64,000 bases of DNA from Stackebrandtia endophytica. GTDB lineage: Bacteria > Actinomycetota > Actinomycetes > Mycobacteriales > Micromonosporaceae. Below, one piece after another: positions 52,299 to 62,034 of this stretch; the first letter of the stretch is position 1; each line of letters begins with the position of its first letter. A program made the position numbers and the translations under genes. Below the pieces are notes generated by a model, which made no database searches, was not told the DNA's origin, and worked only from the letters and a program-made list of their open reading frames with translations. The DNA is taken from contig NZ_VFOW01000001.1 of the NCBI RefSeq assembly GCF_006716355.1, forward strand, positions 4,216,001 to 4,280,000. Reading direction: 5' to 3'.

Positions 52299-53543
52299 TC
52301 ATGGTCGCTTATGGACGACACCGTCCTTCATCACGAAATCGACCTTGCCGGTCAGTGTGATGTCGTTGAAGGGATCGCCCGGCATCGCGACAATGTCGGC
52401 TATCTTTCCGGGCGCGAGGACTCCCAGATCGGGCAGTTCGAGTAGGTCCGCCGCGACGCTGGTCGCGGCCTTCAGGGCGCGAACCGGTGTGATTCCGGTG
52501 GACACCATCATCGGGAACTCCCGCCAGTTCTCCGAGTGGGGGAACATGCCCGCATCGGTGCCGAACGCGATCTTGACCTCGCTGTCGGCGATCGCCTTCG
52601 CGCTGTCCAGAACGGTCTTCCCGTACTTCCGGAACTTGGCGCGCTTATAGGCGGGTCTTCCCGCCCAGTAATCGTCGTCGTCGACCCGGCGGGCATCCTC
52701 AAGGACGGTGAACTGCGTGGGAACCAGAAACACTCCCTTCTCGACCATGAGCTTCAACGTCTGCGGGCTGGCCAGGTTGCCGTGCTCGATACTGCGCACT
52801 CCCGCCAGTACTGCTCGCCGCATGCCCTCGTCGCCGTAACAGTGGGGAGTGACGTGTCGTCCCAGGTCTCGCGCGGTCGCGACCAGGGCGTCCATTTCCG
52901 CCTGGCTGTAGGTGACCTGCGCCGGATCGTCGGAGGGGCTGGCGAATCCGCCGCTGGCACCGAACTTGATCCAGTCGGCTCCGGCGCGAATCTCGGTTCG
53001 TACCCGCGTGCGGATCTCCTCGGCACCATCGGCGGCGGCCAATTCGAGCAGTCTCGGCACGCCCTGGTATTGGTCGCCCAGCATGGCACTGAAGTCGCCG
53101 TGCCCGCCGCGAGCCGAGATCAGGTGCGGCGCCACGAGCATCCTCGGTCCGATGATCGTCCCCGCCGCGACCGCGTTGCGAAGGTCCAGTGTGTTGTATG
53201 CCAGGTCGGCGGTCATCAGGTCACGAACGGTGGTGAAACCGTTGAGTAGCAGGGTTTTCAAGACCGGCAGAGTCCGCAGCGCGATCGCGGCGGACGACTG
53301 CATGGCGACTGAGAACAGGTCCGGGGAGATCGTGACGTGGGTGTGACAGTCCATGAAACCGGGCGTCAGGGTGTGGCCTGACAGGTCGATCACCTCGGCG
53401 CCGTCGGGGATCGGGATGGTCTCGGCGATGGAGTCGATCCGGCCGGTGTCGTCGGTGAGGACATCTCGCTTTCCCACGGGGGCATCCGTCAAGCCGTCCC
53501 ACAGCACTGCGCCCGTCAAGAGCTTCGACACCGTAACCCCCAT
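52299..53543 (-). CDS. amidohydrolase-family metal-dependent hydrolase
   Basis: A 414-residue protein with the amidohydrolase metal site: HxH in DCHTHV, a possible carboxylated lysine in GADWIKFGASGG, histidines in VTPHCYGDE and SIEHGN, and the catalytic aspartate in FGTDAG. It resembles imidazolonepropionase-like or Xaa-Pro-dipeptidase-like members. ATG 53543 is used; a TTG three codons upstream is possible. It follows the catabolic cluster on the same strand after a 294-bp gap containing hairpins. Confidence 0.9.
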   Translation of the reverse strand: MGVTVSKLLTGAVLWDGLTDAPVGKRDVLTDDTGRIDSIAETIPIPDGAEVIDLSGHTLTPGFMDCHTHVTISPDLFSVAMQSSAAIALRTLPVLKTLLLNGFTTVRDLMTADLAYNTLDLRNAVAAGTIIGPRMLVAPHLISARGGHGDFSAMLGDQYQGVPRLLELAAADGAEEIRTRVRTEIRAGADWIKFGASGGFASPSDDPAQVTYSQAEMDALVATARDLGRHVTPHCYGDEGMRRAVLAGVRSIEHGNLASPQTLKLMVEKGVFLVPTQFTVLEDARRVDDDDYWAGRPAYKRAKFRKYGKTVLDSAKAIADSEVKIAFGTDAGMFPHSENWREFPMMVSTGITPVRALKAATSVAADLLELPDLGVLAPGKIADIVAMPGDPFNDITLTGKVDFVMKDGVVHKRP

Positions 53544-53573
53544 TGCATTCAACCCAGCCCGACACCCAAAGTG

Positions 53574-53639
53574 GATGAAATCTCACCATAAGTAACGGGG
53601 TGGGGTGTGGGGGTCGATTCGGGGCATCCCGGTCGGCCC
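53574..53639. repeat. approx. 65-bp hairpin repeat, left copy
   Basis: It begins GATGAAATCTCACC and ends CCCGGTCGGCCC, and is about 80 percent identical to 63573-63636 in the same orientation. It contains an imperfect stem GGGGTCGA/TCGGCCC with an inner GGG/CCC. It lies between two leftward genes, just upstream of the amidohydrolase. Confidence 0.8.
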
Positions 53640-53780
53640 TGCGTTCGGCTTTCGCGGGCCGTCGACGGGTCGGTTCGGGCACTGATTTCACTGCTTCAGG
53701 GGAACGGAACAGGCGCGCCGATCGACACGAAGCCTAGCCAGCGAAGGGCTGGGTTCAACGGCGATCAGGTCGAAGCATTC

Positions 53781-53803
53781 GTACCTCGCGTAAAACGAGG
53801 TAC
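53781..53803 (-). terminator. hairpin after the crotonase gene
   Basis: GTACCTCG (53781-53788) pairs with CGAGGTAC (53796-53803) across a 7-base loop, 35 bases past the stop of the leftward crotonase gene. No T-run. It is a plausible end point of the catabolic operon. Confidence 0.5.
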
Positions 53804-53837
53804 CGGAGCGTCCTCGGCCGCGTTGACCGTCTGCTTC

Positions 53838-54536
53838 TCAGTCGTCGAGCCGGGTGGACAGGTTCGCTTCCAACAGCCCATCCAGGAGTCGCCGGCGGGC
53901 CTGGTGTTCCGGTGTGGTGAACCGACCGCGCCACCCGTCGCGGGCTGCGGACAGAAACGCCGGGTCGGCCTCGACCAACTCGCCGGTGAGTCTGGCGAGA
54001 GCGCCTTCGACGTCGGCGACCATGGTGCTGGCCAGTCCCAACTGGACGGCGGTGGCGGCGTCGATGTGGTCCTCGGTCACGCTGTGCCAAAACGCCTGAC
54101 GTGGTGGCATGACATGCTCCAAAAAGGCCAGTACTCGCCCGGGAAAGATACCGATTCCCCGTTCCGGTAGCCAGAAGCGGGCCTCGGGGGAAACCATCAC
54201 CACGGGACTGAGCGCTGCGATGATGAGTGCTGCGGCCAACGCCGGTCCCTCGATCACCGTGATGACGAAGAGATGGGTGGTCGACAGCGCCTCGGCGATG
54301 AGCAGTTCGGGGGATGATTCGTCTAGGCGTATCGGCTCCGACAGGTCGACTCCGGCGCTGAACACCGAGAAGCTCGATCGTAGAACCGCGATGGAGGCGT
54401 CGGCGTCGGCGGCCTCGGTCAGGGCGTTGACGATGTCGGTGGCGAAATCGAGGCTCAACGCGTTGCGCCTGTGCGGCCGGTTCAGGGTTATGGTGGCGAC
54501 GCGTCCGGTCAACGACAGTTCAACCTGCCCGGTCAC
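53838..54536 (-). CDS. divergent enoyl-CoA hydratase-like protein
   Basis: A 232-residue crotonase-fold protein. The first oxyanion segment is SVFSAGVDLSE. The second, normally GG-rich, reads EGPALAAALIIAALS, so the active site may be altered. The start GTG 54536 overlaps the stop of the CoA ligase gene. Last of the coupled catabolic genes; substrate unknown. Confidence 0.82.
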   Translation of the reverse strand: MTGQVELSLTGRVATITLNRPHRRNALSLDFATDIVNALTEAADADASIAVLRSSFSVFSAGVDLSEPIRLDESSPELLIAEALSTTHLFVITVIEGPALAAALIIAALSPVVMVSPEARFWLPERGIGIFPGRVLAFLEHVMPPRQAFWHSVTEDHIDAATAVQLGLASTMVADVEGALARLTGELVEADPAFLSAARDGWRGRFTTPEHQARRRLLDGLLEANLSTRLDD

Positions 54537-56224
54537 AGGTTCACGCCCCTCTCGTTTCGCAGGTACTCCAACAGGTCGGATCGTGCCTTTCGGCGGTCGA
54601 CCTTTCCGGTATCCAGAGTGGGCAGTCTATCGACCAGTCGTATGTACCGCGGTGTCTTGAAGCCGGCGATTTCCGAACGACAGCGGGCGATGATCGATCC
54701 TTCACTGGTGCCCAGTGGCGTCGGTCGAACGATCGCGGCAGGCACCTCGCCGAACCGGTCGTCGGGTACGCCGACCACGACGACCTCCTCGACCCCTGGA
54801 TCACGATTGATGAACGCCTCCACCTCGGTCACCGATACGTTCTCCCCGCCCGGTTTCAACCGATCGTCGGTGCGGCCTCGGTATTGGAGGATGTCGTCAT
54901 CGAGGCAGACGAGGTCCCCTGTCGCCAGCCAGGCACCACCCCGTGGTGGTTCGCCGAGGTAGCCGGTCATGCCCATGACCCCTGAAAGGTGGAGCTCGCC
55001 GACGTCACCCGGTTCGACCTCGGTTCCGTCGCAAGCGCGAATACTCACCTCGGTGCCGGGAGTCGGATGCCCGAGGCTTCCGAGCCGGACGTCCGCCGGG
55101 TCGCTCGCCAGGGTGCAGGCGATGGTGCCGGCCTCGCTGGATCCGTACATGTTGATCAAATCGGTGACGCCGAGTTCGTCACGCAGTGCTCGCATGAAGT
55201 TGAGGTCGCCGCTTGCCCAGCCTTTCCGCAGCCGGGGGAGCTGTACCGGTCGCTTGCGGTGCTCGTCCAGCAGTATCCGCCACAGTGCCCCGTGGCCATG
55301 AAAAGCGGTGCAGTCTTCGGCGATCTGTCGCAGTGCCACACCCGGATCGAACCGACGTGGTGCGATCACACGAAAGCCTGCCGCTACCGCGGCGAGCGCG
55401 GTCGAAATGGTGCCTCCGATGTGGAAGAACGGTAGCGGGCTGTACAGGTGGTCCTGCGGTGTCAATCCGACACATTGTGCTCCATAATGTGCAGCCGATA
55501 CGGAGGCCGACTGTCCGATACGGACACCCTTGGGAGTCCCCGTGCTGCCCGAGGTGAACTGGACCAACGCGTCGTCGGTGTGCCTGACCTTGCCGGTGGC
55601 GGCCGACAACTGCTCGTCGGTCACGGTTCGACCCGCGGCCAGAAGCGCCGCCGCGTGGTCGGCCCCGGTACCCACCGGGGTGGCGATGACGAGGCAGTCC
55701 GCCGATACCGCGTCGGTGAGCATGTCGAGGGCGTCGACCTCACCGAACCCGGTGGCGACGATGACCGCGCGCGGACTGCTGGACCGCATGAGATGCCGCA
55801 GTTCCTCGCTGCGATAGCGGGTGTTGATCCCACAGATCCGAACCCCCACCCGGGCGGCCCCGAACATCACGACCGGCCACAGGGGATCGGGCGGTGACCA
55901 GACGGCCAGAGTGTCGCCGCGTTCGAAACCCGCCGTCACCAGTGCGCGCGCGAACCGGTCGGAGGCGGCGGCCAGATCGCCCACGCTCAATCGTTGTCGG
56001 CAGTCGGGAAACTCGAACAAGACGTGGTCGTCGCCGAAACGAAGCCGCGCTGTACAGAGCAACTGGTGGTAGGTCAGCCGGGGAAGGGGAGCCAGGCCGA
56101 GGGCGTGGGCTCGGTCGATCTCCCCCGGTGCGTATTCGTCGGCACCGAGACGGCTCAACGCCGCTTCGAGACCGAACGTCGAATCGAGCCCCGATCCGGT
56201 CGGCGAATGCGAGAGTTCGGTCAT
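54533..56224 (-). CDS. AMP-dependent acyl-CoA ligase A
   Basis: A 563-residue adenylate-forming enzyme with P-loop FTSGSTGTPKGVRI and core motif YRGRTDDRLKPGGENVS. It activates a carboxylic acid to its CoA thioester using ATP. It overlaps the crotonase downstream and starts two bases after the other crotonase gene ends, showing tight co-translation. Substrate unknown. Confidence 0.92.
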   Translation of the reverse strand: MTELSHSPTGSGLDSTFGLEAALSRLGADEYAPGEIDRAHALGLAPLPRLTYHQLLCTARLRFGDDHVLFEFPDCRQRLSVGDLAAASDRFARALVTAGFERGDTLAVWSPPDPLWPVVMFGAARVGVRICGINTRYRSEELRHLMRSSSPRAVIVATGFGEVDALDMLTDAVSADCLVIATPVGTGADHAAALLAAGRTVTDEQLSAATGKVRHTDDALVQFTSGSTGTPKGVRIGQSASVSAAHYGAQCVGLTPQDHLYSPLPFFHIGGTISTALAAVAAGFRVIAPRRFDPGVALRQIAEDCTAFHGHGALWRILLDEHRKRPVQLPRLRKGWASGDLNFMRALRDELGVTDLINMYGSSEAGTIACTLASDPADVRLGSLGHPTPGTEVSIRACDGTEVEPGDVGELHLSGVMGMTGYLGEPPRGGAWLATGDLVCLDDDILQYRGRTDDRLKPGGENVSVTEVEAFINRDPGVEEVVVVGVPDDRFGEVPAAIVRPTPLGTSEGSIIARCRSEIAGFKTPRYIRLVDRLPTLDTGKVDRRKARSDLLEYLRNERGVNL

Positions 56225-56226
56225 TG

Positions 56227-57054
56227 TCAGGATCCGGTGTATCGCGGTCGACGCTTCTCACGCCACGCGCGGATGCCCTCGGCGGCGTCGTCGGTGTTCT
56301 GCAGCAGCCGAACCATCACATCCTCCATGCGGACGCCGTCGGCCACCGTCATGTCGTAGGAGCGCAGGGCGAGCTCCTTCGTAGCCTGAGTGGCCAGGGG
56401 CGCGCGTGCGGCGACGCCCCGCGCGTACGCGGTGGCGGCCTCGACGACATCTCCGTCGACGAGGTGGGACACCAAGCCCCACTGATGTGCCTGCTCGGCG
56501 CTCAGCTCCTCACCCCCCAGCAGCATCGACATCGCGATACTGTGCGGGACTTGCCGCAACAGACGTTGTGTCCCACCGAAACTGGCCAGTACACCCCAGC
56601 CGGTCTCAGGTGTGGCGAATCGTGACCGGCGCGATGCGAAGCGGATGTCGGTCGCCAACAGCAGTGTCAAACCCCCACCCAGACAGGGGCCGTCGACTGC
56701 GGCGATCACGGGTTTGCGCAGTTCGAGACCCCGATCGGGCCGCAGGTCGACATCCGGACGCAACAGACGATCCAAACTGGAGGGAGTGGAGAGGTACTCG
56801 TCGATGTCGGCGCCCGCGCAGAACGCTCGCCCGGTACCGGTGAACACCACGACACGAACATCGCCACGGTCGCCCGCGATACGCCATGCCCGTTCCAGTC
56901 CGTTCAAAAGTTCGACCGTCAGCGCGTTGAGCCGGTCCGGTCGATTCAAGGTGATCGTGGCTACCTGATCCTCGACGCGCATCGTGACTGTCGAGGTCCC
57001 CAGCTCGATCATTTCGGCCATATCCGATCGGTCTTGCTCACTGTCGCCTGTCAT
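56227..57054 (-). CDS. enoyl-CoA hydratase/isomerase family protein
   Basis: A 275-residue crotonase with both oxyanion segments intact (GRAFCAGADIDEYL and GPCLGGGLTLLLATD). ATG 57054 has AAGGGA eight bases upstream and is preferred over an in-frame start at 57123. It probably acts on the CoA ester made by ligase A. Confidence 0.9.
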   Translation of the reverse strand: MTGDSEQDRSDMAEMIELGTSTVTMRVEDQVATITLNRPDRLNALTVELLNGLERAWRIAGDRGDVRVVVFTGTGRAFCAGADIDEYLSTPSSLDRLLRPDVDLRPDRGLELRKPVIAAVDGPCLGGGLTLLLATDIRFASRRSRFATPETGWGVLASFGGTQRLLRQVPHSIAMSMLLGGEELSAEQAHQWGLVSHLVDGDVVEAATAYARGVAARAPLATQATKELALRSYDMTVADGVRMEDVMVRLLQNTDDAAEGIRAWREKRRPRYTGS

Positions 57055-57139
57055 GTGGACATCCCTTCGAAAGCCCAGGTGAAACCATGCATTCATTGTC
57101 GTGAGGCGGCTGAGGCGCCACAACTGGCGAAACCGATAG

Positions 57140-59035
57140 TCAGTCGGTACGCGGGGACAGCGGGACGCGCAGTGTTACGGCCGTTCCCGCTCCCACCCGG
57201 CCGTCGACGATCACACTGCCGCCGAGGTCACCGACGCGGCGGCGCAGGGAGGTGAGGCCGTGTCCAGCGGTGGTGAGACCAGATGTGCCGGTGCCGTCGT
57301 CGACGACCCGCAGCTCGACGTGGTCGTCGTCGGTCAACCTCGTGACGACTTCGGCGCTGCGGGCGTGGGCGTGTTTGGCGACATTGACCAGAGCCTCACG
57401 GGCCGCGCGGGCCAAGACCTCGGCCACGTCGGCGGGAACGACGGGATCGATTGAGGCATCGAGGATGAGTCGGGTGTCTAGGTCCCATCCGGACTCAAGC
57501 TCGGCCTGGACTTCGGTCAACGCATCGGACAGGCCGGTCTGCGGTGAGTTGAGAACGAAGATCGCGTCTCGCAGTTCGGTTTCGGCGCGTCTGACCAGTT
57601 CTGAGACCCTACGTACCGCATCACCGGTCGGTCCCTCGCCGGACGTATGGGCTTCCAGGGTCATCTGAGCTGAGAACAGCAGCTGCGACACATCGTCGTG
57701 AAGGTCGTCGGCGATGCGTTGCCGCTCTCGATGCTGAGCCAACTCGGTTTCCTGCCGTGCCGCGGTAGTGCGTACGAGTCCTTCGGTCAGCAGCCTCGCC
57801 GATTCCTGGAGAAGACGCCGTTGACCTCGTGAGAACGCCCGCCCGAAGCTACGTGTGACCTGCAGCGACAACGATTTTCCCCGGAGGTTTCCGCAGGGTT
57901 GTTCAAAGCTGAACCGTGGTTCCCTCACCGGTACGCCCACCGTCAGCAGCGGTCCCGAGCCGTCGGTGACGGTCAGGTGATCGGCCTGCACGATGTGTGC
58001 CAGTGACCGCAGTGTCGGTTCGAACCGCGCCAGGTTGAGAATCGGACTGCCGATGGCGATTCCCAGATCGGAGATGATGTGCTCCGCGTCGAGTTCGAAC
58101 CGGTTGGCCTCGCTCAGTTTGGCCAGTTCCACCGCTATCGCGATGTGAGGCGTCAGTTTTGCGACCGTGTCCACGTCGTCGGGGTGAAACCCACCGGGTT
58201 TGTCAGCGACCATGAGCACCCCGGTGGGGCGACCCGACACGCTCAACGGCAGCGCGATCATCGATTCGATTCGGAATGCGATCGGATAGGACTGGAGTAT
58301 CGCCGGGTCCCCGATGACGTGGTTGCTGACAAACGGGCGCTGCGTCTCGTAGACCCGGGCCGCATTGCTGTGCAGGTCGCTGGAGTCGATGAAATATCTC
58401 GTCGTCACTTCACGCGGCAACCCGAACGAGCCGTCGGCGGTCAACAACAGCCCCGATTCCTCGTCCTGGACCGACAATCCCACCGAAACCGGGCCGATCG
58501 CCGATGATATGACGCGTCGGATCGCCGACATGAGCGTCGGAAACGACGTTGCGTGCAGTGCGATTGAGTCCACTTCCGACAGTGAAGTGGCCACAGTGGC
58601 GTCTCGCCCGAACTCCAGTGCCGATTCACAACTGCGTGCCAGCGCGTGAACCAGGCGTAGATCGTGGTCGGCCTCGTCGGGACCGGTGCGGGACAGCACG
58701 AACATCAGTCCGGCGACCCGGTTGTTCAAGGTCAACGGTGATCGGACCAGCGAGGTGAACCCGAGGTCACCGATGATCGACCGCGCCGACGGCCGATCGA
58801 CGGCGACCGGATCCCTTGAACCGGTGTGCCCCAAGGATGATGCGGCCTCGTCGGGGTGGAAACGACTGGCCAGGTCACCGGCTTCGGAGTGATCGAGGTT
58901 GGCTGCGCCGATCGAGATGGAGCCGGTGTCGTTCCATAGGGCGATGACCACCGCGTCGCAGTCGACCACGCCGCAGACCATCTGGCAGAGCGCGTCGAGG
59001 TCGGATTCGATGACCACCCGATGCCGTCCGTTCAC
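57140..59035 (-). CDS. GAF-domain sensor histidine kinase (NarX/DegS type)
   Basis: A 631-residue soluble kinase without transmembrane segments. Two or more GAF-like regions fill about residues 1-390. The HisKA_3 phosphoacceptor is in RQRIADDLHDDVSQLLFSAQM. The HATPase region has REALVNVAKHA and DDGTGTSG, then GHGLTSLRRRV. It starts in ATGA overlap with the response regulator gene. It probably senses a cytosolic ligand and controls the surrounding catabolic genes. Confidence 0.92.
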   Translation of the reverse strand: MNGRHRVVIESDLDALCQMVCGVVDCDAVVIALWNDTGSISIGAANLDHSEAGDLASRFHPDEAASSLGHTGSRDPVAVDRPSARSIIGDLGFTSLVRSPLTLNNRVAGLMFVLSRTGPDEADHDLRLVHALARSCESALEFGRDATVATSLSEVDSIALHATSFPTLMSAIRRVISSAIGPVSVGLSVQDEESGLLLTADGSFGLPREVTTRYFIDSSDLHSNAARVYETQRPFVSNHVIGDPAILQSYPIAFRIESMIALPLSVSGRPTGVLMVADKPGGFHPDDVDTVAKLTPHIAIAVELAKLSEANRFELDAEHIISDLGIAIGSPILNLARFEPTLRSLAHIVQADHLTVTDGSGPLLTVGVPVREPRFSFEQPCGNLRGKSLSLQVTRSFGRAFSRGQRRLLQESARLLTEGLVRTTAARQETELAQHRERQRIADDLHDDVSQLLFSAQMTLEAHTSGEGPTGDAVRRVSELVRRAETELRDAIFVLNSPQTGLSDALTEVQAELESGWDLDTRLILDASIDPVVPADVAEVLARAAREALVNVAKHAHARSAEVVTRLTDDDHVELRVVDDGTGTSGLTTAGHGLTSLRRRVGDLGGSVIVDGRVGAGTAVTLRVPLSPRTD

Positions 59036-59655
59036 AGCGGCTCCGGCCGTATCAGATCCCGTCGAAACGCCTCGGCGATGACCTGGGTCTTCGACCGCGC
59101 GCCCAGAAGCACCTTCAACCGTTGAAGGTGGAAACGGACCGTCGACTCCGACAGGAACAAGGTGGTGGCGATTTCGCGATCGGTTGCGCCCGAAGCGGCC
59201 AACACCAGCACCTTCTCCTGCTGCGGTGTCAGCCTCAGCGTGTCCGGTCGGCCCTGGCGACGCACCAGGTCGGCCGGTGACTCGACCAACCTCGTCCCGG
59301 TCACGACCCGTTCCAGGCCGGCTCGAAGTTCGGCCATCCCGGCCGACTTCGCGACGTATTCGTCGGCACCGGCCTCCCTGGCCTGCCGAACCGATTCCTC
59401 ACTCAGATACGTACTCAACACGATGACCCTCACGTGGGGGCGACATTGTTTGAGTCTTCTGATGAGTTCATGCCCGGGCATGTCGGGCAGTCTCAGGTCG
59501 ACGACCACGACGTCGACCCGTTGCTCGGTGACGAAAGCGATGGCCTCATCACCACGACCGAGCGCGGCGGCCACTCGCGTGCCTGGTCCCGAAAGTGACG
59601 CGCTGAGACCTTCACGCACGATCTCGTGGTCGTCGACCACCAGAATCTCAGTCAT
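59032..59655 (-). CDS. NarL/LuxR-family response regulator
   Basis: A 207-residue protein with receiver domain (DDHE at the start, phosphoacceptor D in VVVVDLRLPDMPG, K in YVAKSAG) and a LuxR-type helix-turn-helix (LTPQQEKVLVLAASGATDREIATTLFLSESTVRFHLQRL). Forms a two-component pair with the overlapping kinase gene downstream. Confidence 0.94.
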   Translation of the reverse strand: MTEILVVDDHEIVREGLSASLSGPGTRVAAALGRGDEAIAFVTEQRVDVVVVDLRLPDMPGHELIRRLKQCRPHVRVIVLSTYLSEESVRQAREAGADEYVAKSAGMAELRAGLERVVTGTRLVESPADLVRRQGRPDTLRLTPQQEKVLVLAASGATDREIATTLFLSESTVRFHLQRLKVLLGARSKTQVIAEAFRRDLIRPEPL

Positions 59656-59681
59656 GGCCGTGTCCGTTCATCGTCCTGGGC

Positions 59682-60440
59682 TCATCCTGGCACGTCAGGC
59701 GGTTGGTACGGTACGGCCTTTTCGGCCGATGCCCAGATCGCGGACGCGGTGGGTTGCCGCTGCTCGTCCAACAGATGTCCGATCAGCCCGGCGCTGCGGG
59801 CCACCAACGCGATGCCCCGGCATGCCTGCCAGGGCAGTCCCACCTGAGTCAACAGCACCGCCGCCGCACCGTCGACGTTTATGGGGAGGGGCCGGCCGGT
59901 AGCCCGCTGCGCCGCCGCCTGCACCAGCCCGAATCGGTCTCTGGCGGTGGTGTCCAGGCCGACGGTGTCGGCGACTCGGTAGAGAACGTCGGTGCGGGGG
60001 TCACCGTCGGTGTGCGTTGGATGTCCCAGGCCGGGCACGCGTCGGTGCTCGGCACGTGTCGCCGCGACGATCGTGGCGGCGTGTTCGGAGTCGTCGACAC
60101 CGTTCGGCCATTCCTGAAGCAGCCGGGCGCAGCCGTCGATCGCGCCGAGGAATCGGTCACCCGCGCCCAACAGGCCCGCCGCCACCGCGCCCTGCATTGC
60201 ATCGGGGGCACCCAGATCGGTCAAACGGGCCACCATCGCGCTGGGGGTTAGCCCGTGCTCGGTCAATGCGACGAGGACGGCGTCCAGTACCGCCCGGCCC
60301 GCCTCATCCGGCAGCCGTCCGGTCAACTCCAACATGATCATGTCGGTGAAACCGATGCCGCCGATCAGGTCGCCCGTCAGATCGTGACCCCGGACGATGA
60401 TCGCGTCACGAGACGCCTCACCCATGCTCTGGTATGTCAT
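59682..60440 (-). CDS. citryl-CoA lyase-like protein (citrate synthase superfamily)
   Basis: A 252-residue protein, shorter than citrate synthase and lacking its N-terminal part. Counterparts of the catalytic residues are visible: H in LTEHGLTPS, H in VPGLGHPTH followed by GDPR, and D in INVDGAAA. This size and motif set fit citryl-CoA lyases. It should cleave or form a C-C bond next to a CoA thioester. Start ATG 60440 overlaps the stop of ligase B. Confidence 0.82.
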   Translation of the reverse strand: MTYQSMGEASRDAIIVRGHDLTGDLIGGIGFTDMIMLELTGRLPDEAGRAVLDAVLVALTEHGLTPSAMVARLTDLGAPDAMQGAVAAGLLGAGDRFLGAIDGCARLLQEWPNGVDDSEHAATIVAATRAEHRRVPGLGHPTHTDGDPRTDVLYRVADTVGLDTTARDRFGLVQAAAQRATGRPLPINVDGAAAVLLTQVGLPWQACRGIALVARSAGLIGHLLDEQRQPTASAIWASAEKAVPYQPPDVPG

Positions 60441-62011
60441 GTGTTCGCCTTTCGCTTGGGGCGCACCCACACCGGCTCGTCGTTCAGGAGCCTCAGCTGG
60501 TCTTTTCTGATTCGCGCGGTGTGGGTTTTCGGAAGGGCCTCGATCACCGAGATGACGCTGGGTCGCATGTATCGCGGCAACCGCCGATCCAGGTCGCGGG
60601 CCAGTTCGGCGGCGTCGAAACCCGGCAGCGGAACGATGAACAGCTTCACGTCCCGGTCGTCCCACGGGGTTGCGATACCCACGGCGGCCGACTCCTTCAC
60701 CAGTGAGTGTTCGTTGACGGCGGCCTCCAGTTCCACGGATGAGATGTTCTCACCGCCGCGCCGGATCGTGTCTTTGAGACGGTCGATGAAGTAGTAGTTG
60801 CCCTCGGCGTCGCACCTTACCGCGTCTCCGGTGTGAAACCACAGGTCACGCCAGGATTCGACGGTGGTTTCGGGTGCTCGCCAGTAGCCGGCCATGATCT
60901 CGTGTGGAACGTTCGACCGAACCAGCAGTTCACCGGTTCGGCCGCAATCGACGTCGCGGCCGTGTTCGTCGACGATTCGGGCCGCCACGTTGGGACGTAG
61001 CCGACCGCATGAACCCGACGGGAAGTCGTCCCAACCGGTGACGATCGGGGAGGCGGTCTCGGTCATGTTGAACAGGGTCGACAGTCGCACTCCGAACCGT
61101 TCGGCGAAGCCGGCCGGGTCGCTGGGCATCGGTGAAGCACACACGTTGCGCAAGGTGTGTTCTCGGTCGGTGGGGGAGGCGGGTTGTTGGCTCAGGAACG
61201 ACACCGTCGACGCGACGATCATCGTCGAGGTGACGCCGTGTCGGCGGATGTCGGACCAGAAGTGGGAGGTACTGAATCCGTCGCGAATCACCAGTTTCCC
61301 GTCCAACAGCGCCGAACTGTACAGCCCGACCTTTCCGGACACGTGGTACATCGCCCAGGGGCCGTACCAGATGTCGCCTTCGCGTCCGTCGAGCGGCATG
61401 AGCCATCGGGCGGTCGCGTACTCCTGCGCCCACGGAACGACCACACCCTTGGACCGTCCACTGGTGCCGGAGGTGTAGACCATTGTGGCTACGTCGTGAG
61501 AGGACAGTTCGGCTTCCGTGCCGTCGTAAACGGTCTGAAACGACGGCACGGAAAACCGAGTCCGGTTGGTCGGCACTTCACCGTCGGCCACGATGACGGT
61601 GGGTTCGACTCCCAATTCGTCGAGAGTGGTGACGAATCGGCTCGTGGTGACGATGCAGCGTGGTTCGCAGTCACGCAGTACATGAGCGAGGAACTCACCA
61701 TGAAGCGCGGTGTTGGTCGGTGCCTCCACCGCACCCAGCCGCGCCGTCGCCATCCACACCGCGACGGCGTCGAACGACGGCGGCAGCAAGGTTGACACCC
61801 GGTCGCCCGGTGTTACTCCGGCGGCGACCAATTCGGACATCCAGCGACGTACCCGGTCGTCGAGTTGACCGTACGTCAGTTGACCGCCGTCGGTGTTCTG
61901 TAGAAAGACCCGTTGTGAGTCGGTTTCGGCCCGTCGCCTGAGCAACAGAGGCAGGAGGAGGGTCTCGTCACGGTCGAGTCGATCGGGTAGATCGGTGGCG
62001 CGAAATGCCAT
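60437..62011 (-). CDS. AMP-dependent acyl-CoA ligase B (CaiC-like)
   Basis: A 524-residue adenylate-forming enzyme with YTSGTSGRSKGVVV and FIDRLKDTIRRGGENIS. Its N-terminal half resembles crotonobetaine/carnitine-CoA ligase-type proteins, but specificity cannot be set. ATG 62011 with AGGA upstream is used; a much longer open frame upstream has no conserved content. It follows the transporter gene by 23 bases. Confidence 0.9.
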   Translation of the reverse strand: MAFRATDLPDRLDRDETLLLPLLLRRRAETDSQRVFLQNTDGGQLTYGQLDDRVRRWMSELVAAGVTPGDRVSTLLPPSFDAVAVWMATARLGAVEAPTNTALHGEFLAHVLRDCEPRCIVTTSRFVTTLDELGVEPTVIVADGEVPTNRTRFSVPSFQTVYDGTEAELSSHDVATMVYTSGTSGRSKGVVVPWAQEYATARWLMPLDGREGDIWYGPWAMYHVSGKVGLYSSALLDGKLVIRDGFSTSHFWSDIRRHGVTSTMIVASTVSFLSQQPASPTDREHTLRNVCASPMPSDPAGFAERFGVRLSTLFNMTETASPIVTGWDDFPSGSCGRLRPNVAARIVDEHGRDVDCGRTGELLVRSNVPHEIMAGYWRAPETTVESWRDLWFHTGDAVRCDAEGNYYFIDRLKDTIRRGGENISSVELEAAVNEHSLVKESAAVGIATPWDDRDVKLFIVPLPGFDAAELARDLDRRLPRYMRPSVISVIEALPKTHTARIRKDQLRLLNDEPVWVRPKRKANT

Positions 62012-62034
62012 GGTGGGGTCCTGTCGAGTGGTGG

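Noticed and set aside
51900-53543. Searching for cas genes among the small frames around the CRISPR array
   Set aside because: No Cas1, Cas2, Cas3 or Cascade motif was found; the three small upstream proteins show no Cas features.
53607-54170. Rightward 187-residue frame opposite the crotonase
   Set aside because: Antisense to a gene with clear crotonase motifs, and the start region overlaps hairpin repeats.
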